From a virus, in IMG/VR virus record IMGVR_UViG_3300008050_007455, positions 1 through 64,000 of that record: a stretch of DNA of 64,000 nucleotides; one strand, given 5' to 3'. Numbering within the stretch: the stretch's first letter is position 1; every line of letters begins with the position of its first letter. This document shows, piece by piece, positions 1-7,373 of this stretch. The notes beneath the pieces were generated by a model. It was not told the origin of the DNA and did not search any database. It saw nothing but the letters and a program-made list of their open reading frames with translations. A program made the translations under genes and the position numbers.

Positions 1-732
1 TACAGTATCACTTCCTACTACTGCATAGTAATCATCTTTCATTACCATTAGTTCTTCAATAAATTTATTAATATCAGCTGGATTGCCAATATTCCAAATT
101 CCTTCTTTAACTTCTTCTTTATCCCCTTTAGCTTCATAAGCTGCCTTAACACTTTCTAATGTTGGTAAAGCACCACCAAATTTTCTAGTATCATATCCAG
201 GAGCACTTTCATTTAGTTGAGTTTTATTCAACTCCTTTGCTGCGGCAGCAGCATCTTTATTGAATTGTTTTAGATGTTTATCTGCTGATTTAATATACAT
301 GCGATATTCTTTATCATCTTCAACATTATTTACACCAGGAACACCTGCATCTTGTACGAGTTCTACTGCCATATATAATGGATCAACTAATTCATCATAC
401 TTGTCATCATTATCTACATTCCAAGCTTCCCAAGCTTGTGTAAGCTTGTATAATCTATCTTCACCATGATCAACGTGGGCTCCTATACTTAATCTAAATA
501 ACTTATCAAGTTGACTATCTACTTTACCCTCAGCTAATTTCAATTGATTCTCATCATACTCAACTTCTTCACCATCTGCTTTCTTAACTGTGTAAGCATT
601 TATATCGGATCCAAACATTCTACGTGTTTTAGTAATTTCCATATCTTCACCACCAGATGTCATAGTTACTTTATCTCCAACTTTAAATTGGGATTCGTAG
701 AGAAATTCTCTAAAATTATTTAATTCTTTCAT
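1..732 (-). CDS. Hypothetical protein, C-terminus beyond window edge
   Basis: An ATG at 732 opens a frame with no stop down to base 1, so 244 residues are visible and the C-terminus is missing. It starts MKELNNFREFL. Residues about 16-70 (KVGDKV, then YTVKKADGEEVEYDENQL) look like a small SH3/Tudor-type barrel. The rest is acidic, helical and Ala/Lys rich. It lies 1 base after the stop of the hydrolase at 734-1225 and probably shares its promoter at 1260-1292. I do not recognise a family and assign no function. Confidence 0.75.
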   Translation of the reverse strand, partial: MKELNNFREFLYESQFKVGDKVTMTSGGEDMEITKTRRMFGSDINAYTVKKADGEEVEYDENQLKLAEGKVDSQLDKLFRLSIGAHVDHGEDRLYKLTQAWEAWNVDNDDKYDELVDPLYMAVELVQDAGVPGVNNVEDDKEYRMYIKSADKHLKQFNKDAAAAAKELNKTQLNESAPGYDTRKFGGALPTLESVKAAYEAKGDKEEVKEGIWNIGNPADINKFIEELMVMKDDYYAVVGSDTV

Positions 733-733
733 C

Positions 734-1225
734 TTATTTGATTGTTTTATTATACATATCGGAAAATACATCAAGTGGCACTCTATGCCCCATTGTTTTA
801 ACATGATGTACCTCATACTTCACATACCTATCTCTAACATGATCTTTAAGCCAATCTAACGTTCGTTTACCACTAATAACGGTGTCTTTCTCACCAATTA
901 TAACATTAAGATCATCAGGAATGTGGGCATTTACAAATTCAGGGAAATTAGGCTCTAATGTTCTAGAATGTAAAGCAGGATTGAAAGCAACAACTGGAAT
1001 TTTATAAAGCGCACCTAAAACAAATGCTGAATATCCACCCATTGAAGATCCAACTATTACATCAGGTTTAAATTCCTCAACTGTGCTAATTAAAAATGAA
1101 AAGATATCGCTTCGTGTATAATCTAATTCAGGAGCATGAACAAATGAATTTCTTGCAAGGAAGTCAACTTTTTCTCCACCTTGACCACTTTCTAATCCAT
1201 GCAAATATAATATTTTTTTCTTCAT
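734..1225 (-). CDS. YqiA-like alpha/beta hydrolase (small esterase)
   Basis: 163 residues, the size of the YqiA/UPF0227 esterases. The oxyanion region LYLHGLESG is at residues 6-14, the nucleophile elbow GSSMGGY is near residue 60, a candidate acid Asp lies in GEKDTVI and a catalytic His in MGHRVP near the C-terminus, so the catalytic triad is in the expected order. The substrate is unknown; family members hydrolyse short acyl esters. It is the first gene after a strict-class promoter (1260-1292), with AACAGTT directly before the ATG. In a phage it could deacylate host envelope glycans or metabolites, but that is inference. Confidence 0.8.
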   Translation of the reverse strand: MKKKILYLHGLESGQGGEKVDFLARNSFVHAPELDYTRSDIFSFLISTVEEFKPDVIVGSSMGGYSAFVLGALYKIPVVAFNPALHSRTLEPNFPEFVNAHIPDDLNVIIGEKDTVISGKRTLDWLKDHVRDRYVKYEVHHVKTMGHRVPLDVFSDMYNKTIK

Positions 1226-1259
1226 AACTGTTTTATTGGGCTTGCACCCGATTTACGTC

Positions 1260-1292
1260 GTAAATATACGAATAATTTCCTGCTTTTCCAAA
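1260..1292 (-). promoter_or_regulatory. Strict-class promoter, TTTGG-N-TATATTTAC
   Basis: On the minus strand TTTGGAAAAGC is followed by TTCG and the -7 box TATATTTAC, with exactly 20 nt between the -33 TTG and the -7 box. This matches the Bacteroidota TTG/TAnnTTTG promoter type. It faces the hydrolase gene starting at 1225. Confidence 0.75.
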
Positions 1293-1308
1293 CTTCTTCG
1301 TAGGGATG

Positions 1309-2484
1309 TTACCAATGTGTTTTATATTGGCTATGATACCACAATATTTCAGCTTGAGTGGCATTCAAGTTACCATCCCATATTCTAAACATATTCATAT
1401 CCCCATCATAATGATATCCACTTGATCCTAATCCACCTATTGTAAAATCAGCACCAACCTCTCCATATATTGAGCTATTTATTCCATTACTCCATCCAGC
1501 CTGACTCCAACCACCACTATTTCCACACCACAAATATGCTGTTTGTGACTGATAATCTATGGCTAAGGTGGAGTGATTGGGAAGCATGCAATCTGGAGAT
1601 GTTGCTTGTATTTTAGAGGAAAAATCCCACTCAGTGCCTGCGGGGTTTTGTCTAAAAAACACACTATTTTCAGTTTGAAAGACATAATTATTATAATTAG
1701 TAGCATCTGTAACCTTACCAAGCCACTCATAAGTACATTTAGAATTAGTTGTTTCTATATCATTTTGAATCTGAATTTTATTTTGCTTCTGCATGGGAAA
1801 AACCCCACAATATGGTGCAGAAGCATCAGCATTCCAAGCAGTCCATGCAGGTTCAGTTACTGCACTTATTATTGTTCCAGTATTTCCATTTCCACTTAAA
1901 TCAAATACTTCTCCTTCTTCACTTGCCCAACATTCTTCCATTTCAAATTCATAACTTAAGAGACAACTTTGTGTAAGGGGAGGGAGATTATCTCTCCTCC
2001 AAATCCAAAATCCATTTTTATATGTCTCCTGTACTAGTTGATCTCTTGAGTATGTGTCAGAAGAATAGGAATTACCATTTATTTGATTAAATGGTAAAGA
2101 ATTAATAACTCCAAATAAATCATCATCATCTTCAAAATCCTGCCCACACCACCAAGCTGGATTTGTATTATCTAAACTAGCATCATTAGAAATCCCAAGT
2201 GTTTCAGTTGTTCCCATTACAGCCCAAGGAGAATCACCTCCTCCTCCATCAGCTGGAGTTGCCCACTGAAACTCTGGCTCACCTTCTGATAAGGAAATTG
2301 TATAAGCACCAGGTACTCTCCATCTAGAAGTAGATAAAGCAGAGTAAGAATCACCAGGATCCCCATTACTATTAACTACTTGACATATACGGAAGCCATC
2401 AAAATAATTATAATACCCGCTTCCAACTGTATCATCATACCACCCCATTCCATAAGTATAAAATCCTAAAGGTTTATTTATCAT
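1309..2484 (-). CDS. Tail fibre/adhesin with C-terminal LamG (concanavalin A-like) domain
   Basis: 391 residues, rich in Gly, Ser, Asn, Trp and Tyr as in virion surface proteins. Residues 1-170 form an unrecognised head with many aromatic residues. From about residue 180 a LamG/concanavalin A-like fold is suggested: LLSYEFEMEECW, VFDLSGNGNTGT, then the terminal signature DGDMNMFRIWDGNLNATQAE. The phrase D-S-G-N-G-N-G-T is typical of phage LamG domains that bind host surface sugars. It is far from the main tail cluster in this window but resembles the LamG protein at 36406-38055. It probably acts in receptor binding. The ATG context (ATATTTATAACCAAAATA) nearly matches that of the other LamG gene. 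Confidence 0.75.
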   Translation of the reverse strand: MINKPLGFYTYGMGWYDDTVGSGYYNYFDGFRICQVVNSNGDPGDSYSALSTSRWRVPGAYTISLSEGEPEFQWATPADGGGGDSPWAVMGTTETLGISNDASLDNTNPAWWCGQDFEDDDDLFGVINSLPFNQINGNSYSSDTYSRDQLVQETYKNGFWIWRRDNLPPLTQSCLLSYEFEMEECWASEEGEVFDLSGNGNTGTIISAVTEPAWTAWNADASAPYCGVFPMQKQNKIQIQNDIETTNSKCTYEWLGKVTDATNYNNYVFQTENSVFFRQNPAGTEWDFSSKIQATSPDCMLPNHSTLAIDYQSQTAYLWCGNSGGWSQAGWSNGINSSIYGEVGADFTIGGLGSSGYHYDGDMNMFRIWDGNLNATQAEILWYHSQYKTHW

Positions 2485-2492
2485 TATTTTGG

Positions 2493-2502
2493 TTATAAAT
2501 AT
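2493..2502 (-). promoter_or_regulatory. Candidate late promoter element ATATTTATAA
   Basis: ATATTTATAA on the minus strand, 8 nt before the LamG gene start. The same element precedes four other structural or lysis genes. So close to the ATG, transcription would start at or near the codon, so it may instead be part of the translation start context. Confidence 0.35.
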
Positions 2503-2516
2503 GGAGCCTACAAAAC

Positions 2517-2723
2517 TTACTCCCAGTCTTCCTCAAGACGTGGGCGCTTCTTCAGAAGCCTCTTCTTTTTTTGGGGTTCTTTTGGGGCTATCAAAGGCTC
2601 TCCACATTCTATGCATGTGTAGATATCAGTCTCCCAATTTAATTTAAATTCTTCAGCACCGCATTTAAGGCAGGGGTGGAAGGGATCCTCCGTCATCCAA
2701 TCCCGATAATCAACTTTCGACAT
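2517..2723 (-). CDS. Small zinc-ribbon protein
   Basis: Two CxxC pairs (HPCLKCG and YTCIECG), about 18 residues apart, form a zinc ribbon in residues about 18-42. A Lys/Arg-rich tail (KKKRLLKKR) follows, then an acidic end. I chose the ATG at 2723; the TTG three codons earlier is less likely. The 5' end overlaps the preceding gene by 14 bases. The basic tail suggests nucleic acid or polymerase binding, but no specific role can be given. Confidence 0.75.
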   Translation of the reverse strand: MSKVDYRDWMTEDPFHPCLKCGAEEFKLNWETDIYTCIECGEPLIAPKEPQKKKRLLKKRPRLEEDWE

Positions 2724-2937
2724 TTTCTTCAATTACTTCCGCTTCGGGAATGGTTTCACACATTAGAAAGTGTGTTGGGGTTCTTAAGACATGATCGCAT
2801 CCGAGGTAATCGCGGTATGCTTCTAGTAGTCTCATATTTAATCTATTTTCACCTTTTTGCTCAAAGGTATGAATAGGAGTCTCACGTTTAACAATGTAAG
2901 CTCTATCATTTACATATTTAATATAATCCAATATCAT
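2710..2937 (-). CDS. Hypothetical protein, 75 aa
   Basis: 75 residues without a recognised domain; acidic C-terminus (PEAEVIEENVES). It overlaps the zinc-ribbon gene by 14 bases, so the two are likely co-translated. The sequence upstream of its ATG contains TATATAC but no -33 TTG at 20 nt, so no promoter is assigned. Confidence 0.65.
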   Translation of the reverse strand: MILDYIKYVNDRAYIVKRETPIHTFEQKGENRLNMRLLEAYRDYLGCDHVLRTPTHFLMCETIPEAEVIEENVES

Positions 2938-2987
2938 TGTATATACGTATTAACTGGATATTATTTGTATAAAAGCCTTTTTGATTT

Positions 2988-3338
2988 TTATTTCCATAAT
3001 ACTTGGATGCAAATTAAGATTAATGATATACCTAAACTAATTATTGTTTTTGGAGATAATGTTTCACCGAAATAATAATTAACTCCAATAGCATAAATTA
3101 TCATTCCAACCCCAAATCCAACAAATCTAGCAGGCCAAAGCAAACCCTCAAATGCATTAACAGTATATTTAGTCCCCCAAATATAAAATAATGATAGAAT
3201 TATACCCGCTGCTGCTACTAGTAATTCATTTTTCCTAAACCAATCAATTTTAAAGAATTGACCATTTAATTGAAAGAATGTTAGTATGTGAGCCATACTA
3301 AACATAAATATCCCAATTAGCATATCCTTATACAACAT
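2988..3338 (-). CDS. Four-helix inner-membrane protein, SMR/EamA-like
   Basis: 116 residues with four predicted membrane helices (about 6-26, 40-56, 66-86 and 96-114). Helix 4 follows a GETLSPKTIISLGISLI segment that recalls the last helix of small multidrug resistance or EamA half transporters, and the length fits an SMR protein. The conserved SMR glutamate in helix 1 is not evident, so transport activity is uncertain. It may alter host membrane permeability, but this is inference. Confidence 0.65.
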   Translation of the reverse strand: MLYKDMLIGIFMFSMAHILTFFQLNGQFFKIDWFRKNELLVAAAGIILSLFYIWGTKYTVNAFEGLLWPARFVGFGVGMIIYAIGVNYYFGETLSPKTIISLGISLILICIQVLWK

Positions 3339-3341
3339 ATA

Positions 3342-3476
3342 TTAAATTTTATTGAATTGAATTCTATGAATTAATTCTTCAAGATGTTGCATTGCTTCAC
3401 GATTGCTATGATCTTCAACTAATTGAAGAATCAAACTTAACTTATTGTATAGTTTTTCTTTTTCGTTTTTATCCAT
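3342..3476 (-). CDS. Small helical protein, 44 aa
   Basis: An ATG at 3476 and TAA at 3342-3344 give 44 residues (MDKNEKEKLY start, HRIQFNKI end). It is predicted to be almost entirely helical, with a heptad-like pattern of Leu/Ile. Its ATG overlaps the stop of the preceding gene by one base, the tight spacing seen throughout this operon, which supports it as a real gene. No family recognised. Confidence 0.6.
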   Translation of the reverse strand: MDKNEKEKLYNKLSLILQLVEDHSNREAMQHLEELIHRIQFNKI

Positions 3477-3691
3477 TATAATTTATTATTAAAATAATCA
3501 ACTAAAAAGTCACTTGGGTAAGTGTAAATTTCACCCGTATAATAACTTTCATTTAATTGTCTAACTTTATTTTTAACTCCTGCTTTAAAAGCTGCATAGG
3601 CTACTTTTGTACCTAATTCACCACCTGCGGCATGACCTAAATGATCAAATAGTGAAATATACTCACCTGTGTATTGTTTTGTAGTTTCCAT
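3476..3691 (-). CDS. Hypothetical protein, 71 aa
   Basis: 71 residues, unrecognised. A Gly/Ala-rich centre (GHAAGGELGTKVAYAAFKAG) is followed by a basic stretch and an aromatic C-terminus. One base separates it from the gene upstream and it overlaps the next by one base, so it belongs to the small-gene operon running left from about 5.2 kb. Confidence 0.65.
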   Translation of the reverse strand: METTKQYTGEYISLFDHLGHAAGGELGTKVAYAAFKAGVKNKVRQLNESYYTGEIYTYPSDFLVDYFNNKL

Positions 3692-3692
3692 A

Positions 3693-4067
3693 TTATGAAT
3701 TATATATTTCTGCTTCTAGTTCGTCTAGATCCAATTCGTAAATATCTTCTTCAGCTTCTTCTTCAGCTAATCTATCTGCTTCTAAGTCATCTCTCCAAGC
3801 AATTTCAGGAAGTAAACCTGCATTTTCTACTAAGGACCATATTCGTTCTTTCCACAAATCCATCTTTACACCTTCAATAACACAATCCCAACCAAATTGG
3901 TGTGTATATTCACCAATAATATCAATAAATTCACGTGTTAACACGTCTAATTCACCATCAACTTGGAAATTGGTACCATACTTGTCAGAACCATTTGTGT
4001 CTTTTTCATACATTTCTTTAACTTCTAACCATTTAGGAGTTAAAAATGATTTTTTTACTTTTGCCAT
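3693..4067 (-). CDS. Hypothetical acidic protein, 124 aa
   Basis: 124 residues: a basic N-terminus (MAKVKKSFLTPKW), a mixed middle with conserved-looking WDCVIEG and WKERIWSLVENAG segments, and a strongly acidic tail from about residue 93 (EEEAEEDIYELDLDELEAE). The acidic tail could mimic nucleic acid or bind a basic partner. No family recognised. Confidence 0.7.
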   Translation of the reverse strand: MAKVKKSFLTPKWLEVKEMYEKDTNGSDKYGTNFQVDGELDVLTREFIDIIGEYTHQFGWDCVIEGVKMDLWKERIWSLVENAGLLPEIAWRDDLEADRLAEEEAEEDIYELDLDELEAEIYNS

Positions 4068-4081
4068 AAATTTTATTTATT

Positions 4082-4381
4082 TTAATTAATATATTCTGCT
4101 TCTCTTCCACAATCAGGACATTCTTCATCCCCATATAATTCCATCTCATCACAGTTGTTACAATCTACTGTTTCATATTCTTTACTGGTGTCAATATCGT
4201 CTAATGCTTCTATTGCTTCTTCCATTAATTCTTTCATCTCAACCACCATATTCTTTAATTCTGAGGATCTAACACAATTATTAATTTCGTATTTATAGCT
4301 ATCTAAAGATTCAATTTTACTAACCACATCTTTTAGTTCTGGGATACAACCCCAACCATCTTCTTTGGTTTTAATTATCAT
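4082..4381 (-). CDS. Protein with C-terminal zinc ribbon, 99 aa
   Basis: Residues 1-70 are helical and acidic. The C-terminus has two CxxC pairs (VDCNNCDEM and EECPDCGRE), making a rubredoxin-like zinc ribbon at about residues 73-93. It overlaps the upstream gene by 11 bases. Such short ribbons often bind host polymerase or other protein partners; the partner here is unknown. Confidence 0.7.
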   Translation of the reverse strand: MIIKTKEDGWGCIPELKDVVSKIESLDSYKYEINNCVRSSELKNMVVEMKELMEEAIEALDDIDTSKEYETVDCNNCDEMELYGDEECPDCGREAEYIN

Positions 4382-4568
4382 TGTCTTCTTTTTTAATTAT
4401 TACTTCTAGATTATTACCATCAAATTGAATACCAACAACTTCATGTCCGTTATCAATTTCTATTTTTTTAAGGAATTTATTTAAGTCAAATGACCTAAAC
4501 ATAAGACCACCTAATGCTTTACCATCAAATCCATCTTTCCAAAATACTTTTTCTTCAAATTTATTCAT
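4371..4568 (-). CDS. Hypothetical protein, 65 aa
   Basis: The ATG at 4568 (MNKFEEKVFW) is preceded by A-rich TTAAAAAATAATATT and is preferred; an in-frame ATG at 4589 would add seven residues and overlap the upstream gene. The protein is alpha/beta by composition (IDNGHEVVGIQFDGNNLEVII). No recognised family. Confidence 0.65.
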   Translation of the reverse strand: MNKFEEKVFWKDGFDGKALGGLMFRSFDLNKFLKKIEIDNGHEVVGIQFDGNNLEVIIKKEDNDN

Positions 4569-4579
4569 AATATTATTTT

Positions 4580-4837
4580 TTAATCCCATTCACTTAAATT
4601 AATATCTCTATTTTCAAGCCCACACCTTAATGCTGTAATGATATCACAATGGTAATTAATATGATTACCATCCTTAACCATTATAGTATTATGATCTAAA
4701 GCACCATCAAACTTTCCAACATTTATATCAGGAAATAGTTGAAGAATCTTATCAATTTCTTCAATTATAAAACCCTCCTCATATTTGGTTGGAAAATTAT
4801 TAACTAAACCTTCTAAACTTCCACTATAATTACTCAT
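4580..4837 (-). CDS. Hypothetical protein, 85 aa
   Basis: 85 residues, acidic, no known motif. It lies 7 bases after the small membrane protein gene at 4845-5030 and before the 65-aa gene, in the same operon. Function unknown. Confidence 0.65.
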   Translation of the reverse strand: MSNYSGSLEGLVNNFPTKYEEGFIIEEIDKILQLFPDINVGKFDGALDHNTIMVKDGNHINYHCDIITALRCGLENRDINLSEWD

Positions 4838-4844
4838 GATTATT

Positions 4845-5030
4845 TTATTTATTTTTTATACACATGAATGAACCAACACCCAAGAAAATAGCACACATAA
4901 ATGTACCCATTTCATTTAATGGATCTGAAAAGTGAATATATTGTTGGGCTATACCAGCTACAATAAGATATGCTACTCCTAATGACACCAAACCTCCAAT
5001 AACTGCTTTATAATTTATTGATTTTAACAT
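4845..5030 (-). CDS. Small two-helix membrane protein, 61 aa
   Basis: 61 residues with two hydrophobic helices (about 8-28 and 37-57) joined by a short polar loop (QQYIHFSDPLNEMG). The size and topology are those of many phage inner-membrane effectors and of small holins, but its place in an early-type operon argues against lysis. AATAAAAGTT directly precedes the ATG. Confidence 0.6.
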   Translation of the reverse strand: MLKSINYKAVIGGLVSLGVAYLIVAGIAQQYIHFSDPLNEMGTFMCAIFLGVGSFMCIKNK

Positions 5031-5041
5031 AACTTTTATTT

Positions 5042-5227
5042 TTATGAATTAGTTCTTGAAAACTTCCCATTATATTGATACATTATTCCTAATGTTGGGT
5101 GTTTAATATTATTACCATACTCTACAAGTTCTTCTAATTTTTTAGACATTGATTGAACTTTTAATGCTGTAACAAATACAACTTCATTTATTACTTTTGA
5201 ATTGGATGGATTTAAATTGATTTTCAT
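5042..5227 (-). CDS. Hypothetical protein, 61 aa, first gene of operon
   Basis: 61 residues, mostly helical, no recognised motif. It is the first gene after the strict-class promoter at 5281-5313, with AAAGGTTAT immediately before the ATG. It therefore leads the run of small genes that continues to about 2.5 kb. Confidence 0.65.
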   Translation of the reverse strand: MKINLNPSNSKVINEVVFVTALKVQSMSKKLEELVEYGNNIKHPTLGIMYQYNGKFSRTNS

Positions 5228-5280
5228 ATAACCTTTATTAATTTATTTGTGTTCTATTGGCTTCATGCCTCATTTACCCC

Positions 5281-5313
5281 GTAAATATACGAACTATTTT
5301 TTGCTTCTCCAAA
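5281..5313 (-). promoter_or_regulatory. Strict-class promoter
   Basis: TTTGGAGAAGC, then TTCG and TATATTTAC, with 20 nt between the -33 TTG and the -7 box. An A-tract (GTAAAAAT) lies directly upstream, like an UP element. It drives the small-gene operon starting at 5227. Confidence 0.8.
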
Positions 5314-5316
5314 TTT

Positions 5317-5715
5317 TTACGCAAATATCTTCCAATTTTCTTCTTCTTCTTTTGCTAGCACTTCATAGGGGTGGGTATTATAATCATATCCTATATTATA
5401 ATATCGTTTCATCCATGAGGGTGATTGTAAATAATGTTGGTATTCATGTATTAAAGACCTAATAATTGTTTCTTTATCAATCATTTTAGGCCAATAAATT
5501 ACAATAGTATTATCATCCTTATCATATTCAGCATCAGGGTTACATTCTGTTTCTGATAGAATATCTTGGTCATAATCAATACCGCTAAGTCTTATATAAA
5601 TGTTGTGGTGAAGTTCAATATAAGGAGTACAATTATGGTATTTTGAATTACCATAATATTTTTCTATTTTTGGGTAAGTTTTATTTATTATAGATTGTAT
5701 CCTCTCTTTATTCAT
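5317..5715 (-). CDS. Putative zinc metallopeptidase (HEYQH zincin)
   Basis: 132 residues. An HExxH zinc-binding motif (LIHEYQHYLQSP) lies at about residue 92, on a predicted helix. A downstream acidic stretch (HPYEVLAKEEEE) could supply the third ligand, as in minimal zincin/SprT- or ImmA-like peptidases. The N-terminal 80 residues are alpha/beta and unrecognised. The target is unknown; a host regulator or phage protein is possible. Its promoter (5719-5751) ends only about 3 bases before the ATG, so the mRNA may be leaderless. Confidence 0.7.
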   Translation of the reverse strand: MNKERIQSIINKTYPKIEKYYGNSKYHNCTPYIELHHNIYIRLSGIDYDQDILSETECNPDAEYDKDDNTIVIYWPKMIDKETIIRSLIHEYQHYLQSPSWMKRYYNIGYDYNTHPYEVLAKEEEENWKIFA

Positions 5716-5718
5716 GGT

Positions 5719-5751
5719 ATGAATATACGAATGATTTTTTGCTTCTCCAAA
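5719..5751 (-). promoter_or_regulatory. Strict-class promoter abutting the start codon
   Basis: TTTGGAGAAGC, 20 nt after TTG, then TATATTCAT. The ATG of the metallopeptidase lies 3 nt past the box, so transcription would begin at or within a few bases of the start codon. Confidence 0.75.
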
Positions 5752-5760
5752 TTTTTTACA

Positions 5761-5786
5761 TAAAAAAGAGGCACCGATGGTGCCTC
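5761..5786 (-). terminator. Rho-independent terminator
   Basis: A perfect 8-bp stem (GAGGCACC/GGTGCCTC) with a 3-nt loop is followed on the minus strand by TTTTTTA. It ends the transcript of the 5816-6442 gene. The next promoter begins just after the T-run. Confidence 0.9.
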
Positions 5787-5815
5787 AATTTTAGGATCAG
5801 GGGTGAAAAATAATA

Positions 5816-6442
5816 CTAGAGATCCATTTTATCTGCTATATAATTATTAAAATCTTCCTTAAAATCATCTTCACTAAAGTCAATATAATCATCAACTCCG
5901 TTTAATCTAATGGCATTAACTAATGATTTTACATACAATGTCCATTGGTCATCTATTGCACTGCTTTCAGTAATAAATTGATTCCATTTTGTATTATAGT
6001 TTTCATCTAATTCTCCTTTTTTACTTTCATCAATAGGACCAAACATGCCAGTAGCTGATGTCATTTGGTTTGCTATTTGATCCATCATACTTCTGATACC
6101 AGTATTTTTTATTTGGACCCAATCTCCATCACCTTCCCACCAAATATAACCATAATCACCACCATATTCATCTACTTTACCAGCCATTTCTTCTAATGCA
6201 TCTTCCCACTCACCATCTAATCTTATTTTATTAGCTGGTTCATCATATTTTGAATGTATTTCCCCATCTTCATCTACAGATGAGATATATCCTGTGTTTG
6301 CTATTTTTTTAGCTGTATCTTCAGTATCATAATGGTTAAGTAATGTTTTACCTAAACCTTCTGGGTAACCATCGTAGTGGTTGTATGTGCAAGTGAAGTT
6401 TCTATCTTCATCTAAATAGCCTATAAGTGCTCGAGTTGCCAT
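5816..6442 (-). CDS. Conserved phage protein, 208 aa
   Basis: 208 acidic residues. The start MATRALIGYLDE followed by YNHYDGYPEGLGKTLLNHY resembles a family of phage proteins beginning MATRS..., with a conserved HxDGYPE motif and no established function. Trp-rich segments (YIWWEGDGDW, QWTLYV) follow. It is the last gene before the terminator at 5761-5786, with a 30-base gap to the gene upstream. Confidence 0.75.
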   Translation of the reverse strand: MATRALIGYLDEDRNFTCTYNHYDGYPEGLGKTLLNHYDTEDTAKKIANTGYISSVDEDGEIHSKYDEPANKIRLDGEWEDALEEMAGKVDEYGGDYGYIWWEGDGDWVQIKNTGIRSMMDQIANQMTSATGMFGPIDESKKGELDENYNTKWNQFITESSAIDDQWTLYVKSLVNAIRLNGVDDYIDFSEDDFKEDFNNYIADKMDL

Positions 6443-6472
6443 TGTGTTTAATTTTTTATTCGTTGATAAATA

Positions 6473-6889
6473 TTACAAACTATATTCTAATTGCCATTTT
6501 TCAATAAAACTTTCACCTACCCCTAAATGTAGTATAATAGCCCGGTCAGGAACGCCTGGAAGTTTTTTAGCTGATATAATATAATCTACATTTTCATTCC
6601 TCCAAATTTTCATTTTGGTTTTAGCATTTGAACGTTTTGACGTTTTAAAAACCATAACTACTGGCATTTTATTGTATGACTTACCTTTTTGTGGTTTATC
6701 TATTTTTTGTTTTTTTTCATTAGGTCCTGGAAAATGTTCTACTTTAAAAGGTCCATTTTTATTTATGGATTCATCAAAATGCCACAATGCTCTACCACCT
6801 AATTCTGGTTTTGATGGCACATCGATAAATTCTAGAACATACTTTGTTTTACGTTCTGTTTGCTCTGATGGTCTACCCCTGTTGCTCAT
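6473..6889 (-). CDS. Hypothetical basic protein, 138 aa
   Basis: 138 residues, basic, starting with an Arg/Glu-rich segment (SNRGRPSEQTERKTK) and with a Lys-rich centre. A GRALWHFDES segment and the terminal IEKWQLEYSL are the only features that look conserved. It overlaps the SWIM-domain gene upstream by 17 bases, so the two are probably translated together and may act together on nucleic acid. Confidence 0.7.
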   Translation of the reverse strand: MSNRGRPSEQTERKTKYVLEFIDVPSKPELGGRALWHFDESINKNGPFKVEHFPGPNEKKQKIDKPQKGKSYNKMPVVMVFKTSKRSNAKTKMKIWRNENVDYIISAKKLPGVPDRAIILHLGVGESFIEKWQLEYSL

Positions 6890-7316
6890 TTCTCATTTGT
6901 TTTACATGTTTACAATTTCCTCTAGTCCTCCAAGTACCAGGACAATCACAATGACATCTACCTGAATCTGGGTAGTATTTTGTAGTATATTCATCGTCAC
7001 CACTACTACTTTTATTAATTTTAACTATAGTTTTAGATTTAGTTATTTTAACTTTTGGTCTAACCCATTGAATATCATTTAAAGTAGTATTTGGATCAAC
7101 TTCTTTCCATGTTGGTACAATATATTTTTTACCATTTGATACTATCAATGCCGGAGGAATTAATTCGTGTTTATGCTCATATCTAAACCTTTGAACATTA
7201 ACAAATGGACCAAAACCTTTAGGATTAAACCCAAAAGCTTCACCATCAGGTCTATAAATAATCCTAGATCTTGGGTTTCCGTATTTATTTAAATTTGTGA
7301 ATTTCCAGAGTGCCAT
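6873..7316 (-). CDS. SWIM zinc-finger protein
   Basis: 147 residues. The C-terminus carries CHCDCPGTWRTRGNCKH (about residues 122-138), the CxC...CxH pattern of a SWIM zinc finger, which binds DNA or protein. Residues 1-110 are basic and unrecognised. SWIM fingers are usually attached to helicases or transposases; here the finger stands almost alone. It is the first gene after the promoter at 7338-7370. Confidence 0.75.
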   Translation of the reverse strand: MALWKFTNLNKYGNPRSRIIYRPDGEAFGFNPKGFGPFVNVQRFRYEHKHELIPPALIVSNGKKYIVPTWKEVDPNTTLNDIQWVRPKVKITKSKTIVKINKSSSGDDEYTTKYYPDSGRCHCDCPGTWRTRGNCKHVKQMRNEQQG

Positions 7317-7337
7317 ATGCTTTACCTTTATTTATAC

Positions 7338-7370
7338 GTAAATATACGAATCCTCTCTCGCTTCTCCAAA
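7338..7370 (-). promoter_or_regulatory. Strict-class promoter
   Basis: TTTGGAGAAGC with 20 nt between TTG and TATATTTAC, 21 bases upstream of the SWIM gene start. Confidence 0.8.
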
Positions 7371-7373
7371 CAT

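Noticed and set aside
260-469. 69-codon open frame on the plus strand at the left edge
   Set aside because: Antisense to the truncated gene at 1-732; low-complexity Ser-rich product, no promoter or family.
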